Assembly (NCBI GenBank): GCA_019359415.1
Contig: JAHHHH010000081.1
Span: forward strand, 1-33,701
DNA: 33,701 bases
Reading direction: 5' to 3'
From: Iphinoe sp. HA4291-MV1
GTDB taxonomy: Bacteria; Cyanobacteriota; Cyanobacteriia; Cyanobacteriales; Nostocaceae
Below are positions 30,917 to 33,701 of this stretch, in pieces. The notes beneath the pieces were generated by a model that was not told where the DNA came from, ran no database searches, and worked only from the letters and a program-made list of their open reading frames with translations. The position numbers and the translations under genes are program-made. The stretch's first letter is position 1. Each line of letters begins with the position of its first letter.

Positions 30917-33065
30917 AAACGATCACTTATCTAAAAATCTATCTCAAGACAGTAGCGACCTAAATGGACTACTGCCTCTGTTGCAGCAGTTGGATCGCCG
31001 CCTAGACCAAGCCGTAGCAGCAGCACAAGTTGCCTATGGCTCAGAAGCCTCCACCGACCCCTATCGCGGACTGCACCTAGACTTGCAAGACGTAGAGCGA
31101 TTACTGACTCGTGAACCAGGCGCACCTATATTTCAGGGATATGGTGAACTAGACGACACAACGCCATCGGAATTGGTGCAGCAAAATTCACCCCTAGCAT
31201 GGCTCCAGCAAACCTTTGAACTATCTGCCTTTGACATAGATATAATTGCGATCGCCCTCGCCCCCGAACTCGATCGCCGCTACGAACGCCTTTACGCCTA
31301 TCTCCAAGATGATGTCAGATGCAAACGCCCCAGCGTCGATCTAGCCCTCAACTTGCTTTGTGCTTCCGCCGCCGAGAAATTAAGGCGACGCAGCCATTTT
31401 TGGGCTGAGGCACCGCTGATTCGGCATAATTTACTACACCTGATTTCCGAAAGCGATCGCACCACATCTACCCTTCTCGCCCGCGAATTGCACCTTGATG
31501 ACCAAGTAATTCGCTTTTTATTACAACAACCAGGATTAGACGAGCGACTGGCAACTTTATGCCAACTAATATATCCTAATACTTCCCTCAACGATTTATA
31601 TTTAAATGCGGAAATCAAACAAGCTTTAGCAACCTTAATTATCGAAGATTGGCAAGCAAAAAAACCGCTACAACTTTATTTTCAAGGCTCAGATAAAATC
31701 AGCAAACATCTCACCGCAGAAGCCTTAGCAGCAGCAATCAAAGCGCCTTTGCTATCAACAGATTTAGCCAAAATTGCCGAGAACAAAGCTAATTTTGCCT
31801 CTACTTTCAACCTGATATGCCGCGAAGCTTGGTTTCAAAAAGCGGTGCTTTATCTAGATGGACTAGATACCTTGCCAAACGACTCAGCTATTTTGTATGA
31901 AGACTTGATGAGAGCGATCGCCCAACACACAAGCATTACCATTCTAGCTGGCATTGAACCCTGGATACCTAATGCGGCTGTTCCCGTCGAAACGATCACC
32001 GTACCGTTTCCCGTTCCTAACTTTACCCAGCGTCGAATCTGCTGGCAAACGCAACTGACAATAGCAGGCATCTCCATCGATCCTACAGAATTAGATGCCC
32101 TAGCAGACCGCTTCCGTCTCACTCCCCACCAAATTACCAGTACCGTCAAAAATACTTGCAATGCCGTCCGTTGGCAAGCAGCACTAGAGAAAAATACTCC
32201 CCATAGTGCATTATTATTTGCATCTGCTCGCGCCCAATCCGGTCACGATTTGACCGCACTAGCACGGAAAATAGAGCCTCAATATACTTGGGATGATATT
32301 ATCCTACCAGCTGAGCATCAAACCCTACTTAGAGAAATCTGCAATCAAACCAAATATCGAAATCTCGTACATGAAGAATGGGGATTTGACCGCAAACTCT
32401 CCCTCGGCAAAGGATTGAACGTACTATTTTCTGGCCCACCCGGAACAGGTAAAACAATGGCGGCGGAAGTCATTGCCCACGAATTGCAACTCGACCTTTA
32501 TAAAATTGACTTATCACAAATGGTCAGTAAATACATCGGTGAAACCGAGAAAAACCTCAACCGGATTTTTACCGCTGCGGCTAACTCCAACGCCATACTT
32601 TTATTTGATGAAGCAGATGCATTATTTGGCAAACGTTCTGAAGTCAAAGATGCTCACGACCGTTATGCCAACATCGAAACTGGCTACCTGCTGCAAAAAA
32701 TGGAAGAATATGAAGGTGTAGCAATTCTGACTACCAATCTCCGCAGCAATATGGACGATGCCTTTAGCCGACGGCTGCGTTTCATTATCGAGTTTTCCTT
32801 CCCCAATGAAAAGCAACGCTGCCAAATCTGGGAAAAGGTTTGGCCGGATACCACACCTTGCAGTTCAGACTTAAACTTAGATTTCCTAGCGCGTCGCTTT
32901 GAGATTGCAGGCGCTAATATTCGGAATATTGCCTTAGCAGCAGCTTTCTTAGCAGCAGACGATGGTAAAGTTATTACTATGGCGCATTTGCTCCAAGCTA
33001 TTCGACGAGAATACCAAAAGCTTGGCAAAATTGTGATGGAAGAGGATATCCTTTTACCCAATTAG
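30897..33065 (+). CDS. eCIS AAA+ ATPase (Afp15-like)
   Basis: 722 residues; ATG at 30897, or at 30903. The N-terminal about 450 residues are helical, of the type seen in eCIS ATPases (LDRRLDQAVAAAQVAYGSEA, SAFDIDIIAIALAPELDRRY) and include a degenerate first ATPase-like domain (LQLYFQGSDKISKHLTAEAL, AVLYLDGLDT). The functional AAA+ module has Walker A GPPGTGKT at 513-520, Walker B ILLFDEADAL with D571/E572, and the sensor region RSNMDDAFSRRLRFIIEFSF with the arginine pair. Afp15-type ATPases are conserved in eCIS and assist assembly or release of the particle. It overlaps the remnant effector and may rely on read-through from the array. Confidence 0.92.
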   Translation: MAMNQIENDHLSKNLSQDSSDLNGLLPLLQQLDRRLDQAVAAAQVAYGSEASTDPYRGLHLDLQDVERLLTREPGAPIFQGYGELDDTTPSELVQQNSPLAWLQQTFELSAFDIDIIAIALAPELDRRYERLYAYLQDDVRCKRPSVDLALNLLCASAAEKLRRRSHFWAEAPLIRHNLLHLISESDRTTSTLLARELHLDDQVIRFLLQQPGLDERLATLCQLIYPNTSLNDLYLNAEIKQALATLIIEDWQAKKPLQLYFQGSDKISKHLTAEALAAAIKAPLLSTDLAKIAENKANFASTFNLICREAWFQKAVLYLDGLDTLPNDSAILYEDLMRAIAQHTSITILAGIEPWIPNAAVPVETITVPFPVPNFTQRRICWQTQLTIAGISIDPTELDALADRFRLTPHQITSTVKNTCNAVRWQAALEKNTPHSALLFASARAQSGHDLTALARKIEPQYTWDDIILPAEHQTLLREICNQTKYRNLVHEEWGFDRKLSLGKGLNVLFSGPPGTGKTMAAEVIAHELQLDLYKIDLSQMVSKYIGETEKNLNRIFTAAANSNAILLFDEADALFGKRSEVKDAHDRYANIETGYLLQKMEEYEGVAILTTNLRSNMDDAFSRRLRFIIEFSFPNEKQRCQIWEKVWPDTTPCSSDLNLDFLARRFEIAGANIRNIALAAAFLAADDGKVITMAHLLQAIRREYQKLGKIVMEEDILLPN

Positions 33066-33425
33066 CCTTCTCAAAAAATTTTCCAGTCAACTTTACACAA
33101 TTGATTAGTATTACTAATTGAAGCTTGAGCCGATCACTAAAATGCTTTCTTACAATACTAATGTACTACTAGATAGCGATTGCCCTGTATCAGTTGCGTC
33201 AGTTATGCTAATACGCATGTACCAAAATTTAGCGATCATCTATGCCAGTTGCGTAAGTCCTGAGATAGCCAGTCGGTAAAAACGACCGAAAAACCTCGAT
33301 AACTGTCGAAAACCTCTCTCTATTTGCTGTTTACATACAAGAGAGTATGATACCACTATGCGTTCATTGATTGCTAAATACAAATCATACTTTACGAACG
33401 GCAATGGTGATGCACGAACTGTGGC
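33066..33425. other. Intergenic region with an IS-end-like sequence
   Basis: No gene is supported. GTTGCGTAAGTCCTGAGATA at 33248 resembles ATGCGTAAGTCCTATTATTG at 18629, just past the transposase remnant, so this may be the end of a related element whose body has gone. AATTGATTAGTATTACTAATTG (33100-33121) contains a small inverted repeat that could end the ATPase transcript. Confidence 0.4.
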
Positions 33426-33593
33426 TTACAACCTAGCTTCTAACTCAAGAGCTAGTCTAGATTCGATGATCGCGATCGCCTGCATTGCAATTTCTTGTGG
33501 AGTTCCGGCGGGTAGATTTAATGCGATCGCCCCTGCCCCAAAATTGACATTTACGGTTCGCCCACTGGTAGGGGTACAGCCACCTTCTCTAGG
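33426..33593 (-). pseudogene. C-terminal protein fragment, unidentified
   Basis: Read on the minus strand it ends [16 protein letters not shown], then LPAGTPQEIAMQAIAIIESR, then LALELEARL-stop. There is no start codon, and a stop lies at 33594. The phrase [10 protein letters not shown] reminds me of the ends of some phage tail tape-measure proteins, but this is weak. It joins the DAHP synthase fragment around 33570-33578. Confidence 0.35.
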
Positions 33594-33700
33594 TCATCGG
33601 TATCCATAACTTCTGTGATAATGCCTAAACCTGTCGCTTCGCGAGCTGCTGCTAACCACTCTAAGGCACTCTTGCCATAACCTTGAAAAGCGTAGGGAGA
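33551..33700 (-). pseudogene. aroF: DAHP synthase fragment (extends beyond window)
   Basis: Minus-strand translation reads [20 protein letters not shown], then [20 protein letters not shown], then AVPLPVGEP-stop. The first part matches the well-conserved core of 3-deoxy-7-phosphoheptulonate synthase of the AroF/Thermotoga type (normally followed by AEYADVLQIGARNMQNF). Similarity stops at about 33578, where unrelated sequence begins, so the gene is truncated here; the N-terminal part lies outside the window. It would have catalysed the first step of aromatic amino-acid synthesis. Confidence 0.65.
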
Positions 33701-33701
33701 C

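Noticed and set aside
33358-33609. 83-residue + strand frame starting MRSLIAKYKSYF
   Set aside because: Most of it is antisense to the minus-strand fragments, including the DAHP synthase core; no domain or RBS supports it.

Overview
The window looks like a chromosomal segment of a filamentous cyanobacterium. The palindrome GCGATCGC (HIP1) recurs throughout, short GC-rich palindromes and GGCAGAA/GGCAGAG heptad repeats are common, and the gene set (Uma2 nucleases, DUF4058, IS200/IS605 TnpB, HigBA and VapBC modules) is typical of Nostocales/Oscillatoriales. This placement is an inference from sequence style, with no database search behind it.

Positions 1-12997 carry the baseplate-to-fibre half of a phage-tail-like contractile injection system (eCIS/tCIS, Afp/PVC-like), all on the + strand in one compact operon. 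In order: a repeat-rich protein cut by the left edge, a LysM tube/baseplate adaptor (Afp7-like), a split spike (late-control-D plus gp5-like, Afp8-like), PAAR tip (Afp10-like), gp25 (Afp9-like), two baseplate J proteins (Afp11-like), tail protein I (Afp12-like), a 1007-residue repeat-built fibre (Afp13-like) and a small coiled-coil protein. Sheath and tube genes would lie left of the window. I see no tape-measure or tail-terminator gene. The AAA+ ATPase of the system (Afp15-like) is at 30897-33065, about 18 kb away.

Positions 13000-30900, between fibre and ATPase, are an effector array. Eight copies of one start module are present: a conserved 5' box (CATTTCATACCCAGTTGTGGAGGAAAATTTT, described in parts) followed by a leader of about 50 residues containing THPIEELQGAIGNRAVN. 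Three copies head full effectors with the DUF4157 (HELTH) eCIS-cargo domain: one with a small unknown C-terminus (14182), one with a calpain-type cysteine protease with its C-H-N triad intact (22200), and one with another unknown C-terminus (28245). Five copies are leader-only, truncated or interrupted (17820, 19595, 25869, 27300, 30522). Several are directly preceded by a PD-(D/E)XK-type gene (Uma2 or a restriction-subunit-like protein), and two Uma2-plus-leader blocks are near-duplicates. Toxin-antitoxin modules, DUF4058 genes, two TnpB elements and a DDE transposase remnant are scattered in the array.

A second theme is short repeats inserted in frame into genes. A GTGAG-flanked element of 57 or 102 bp sits in the same reading phase in a TnpB, a DDE transposase and an effector-linked remnant. 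Unrelated 24-bp inserts sit in a Uma2, in three leaders and across the RuvC-II glutamate of the full-length TnpB. This resembles the Rickettsia palindromic elements. The right edge (33066-33701) holds an IS-end-like sequence and a broken DAHP synthase fragment on the minus strand.
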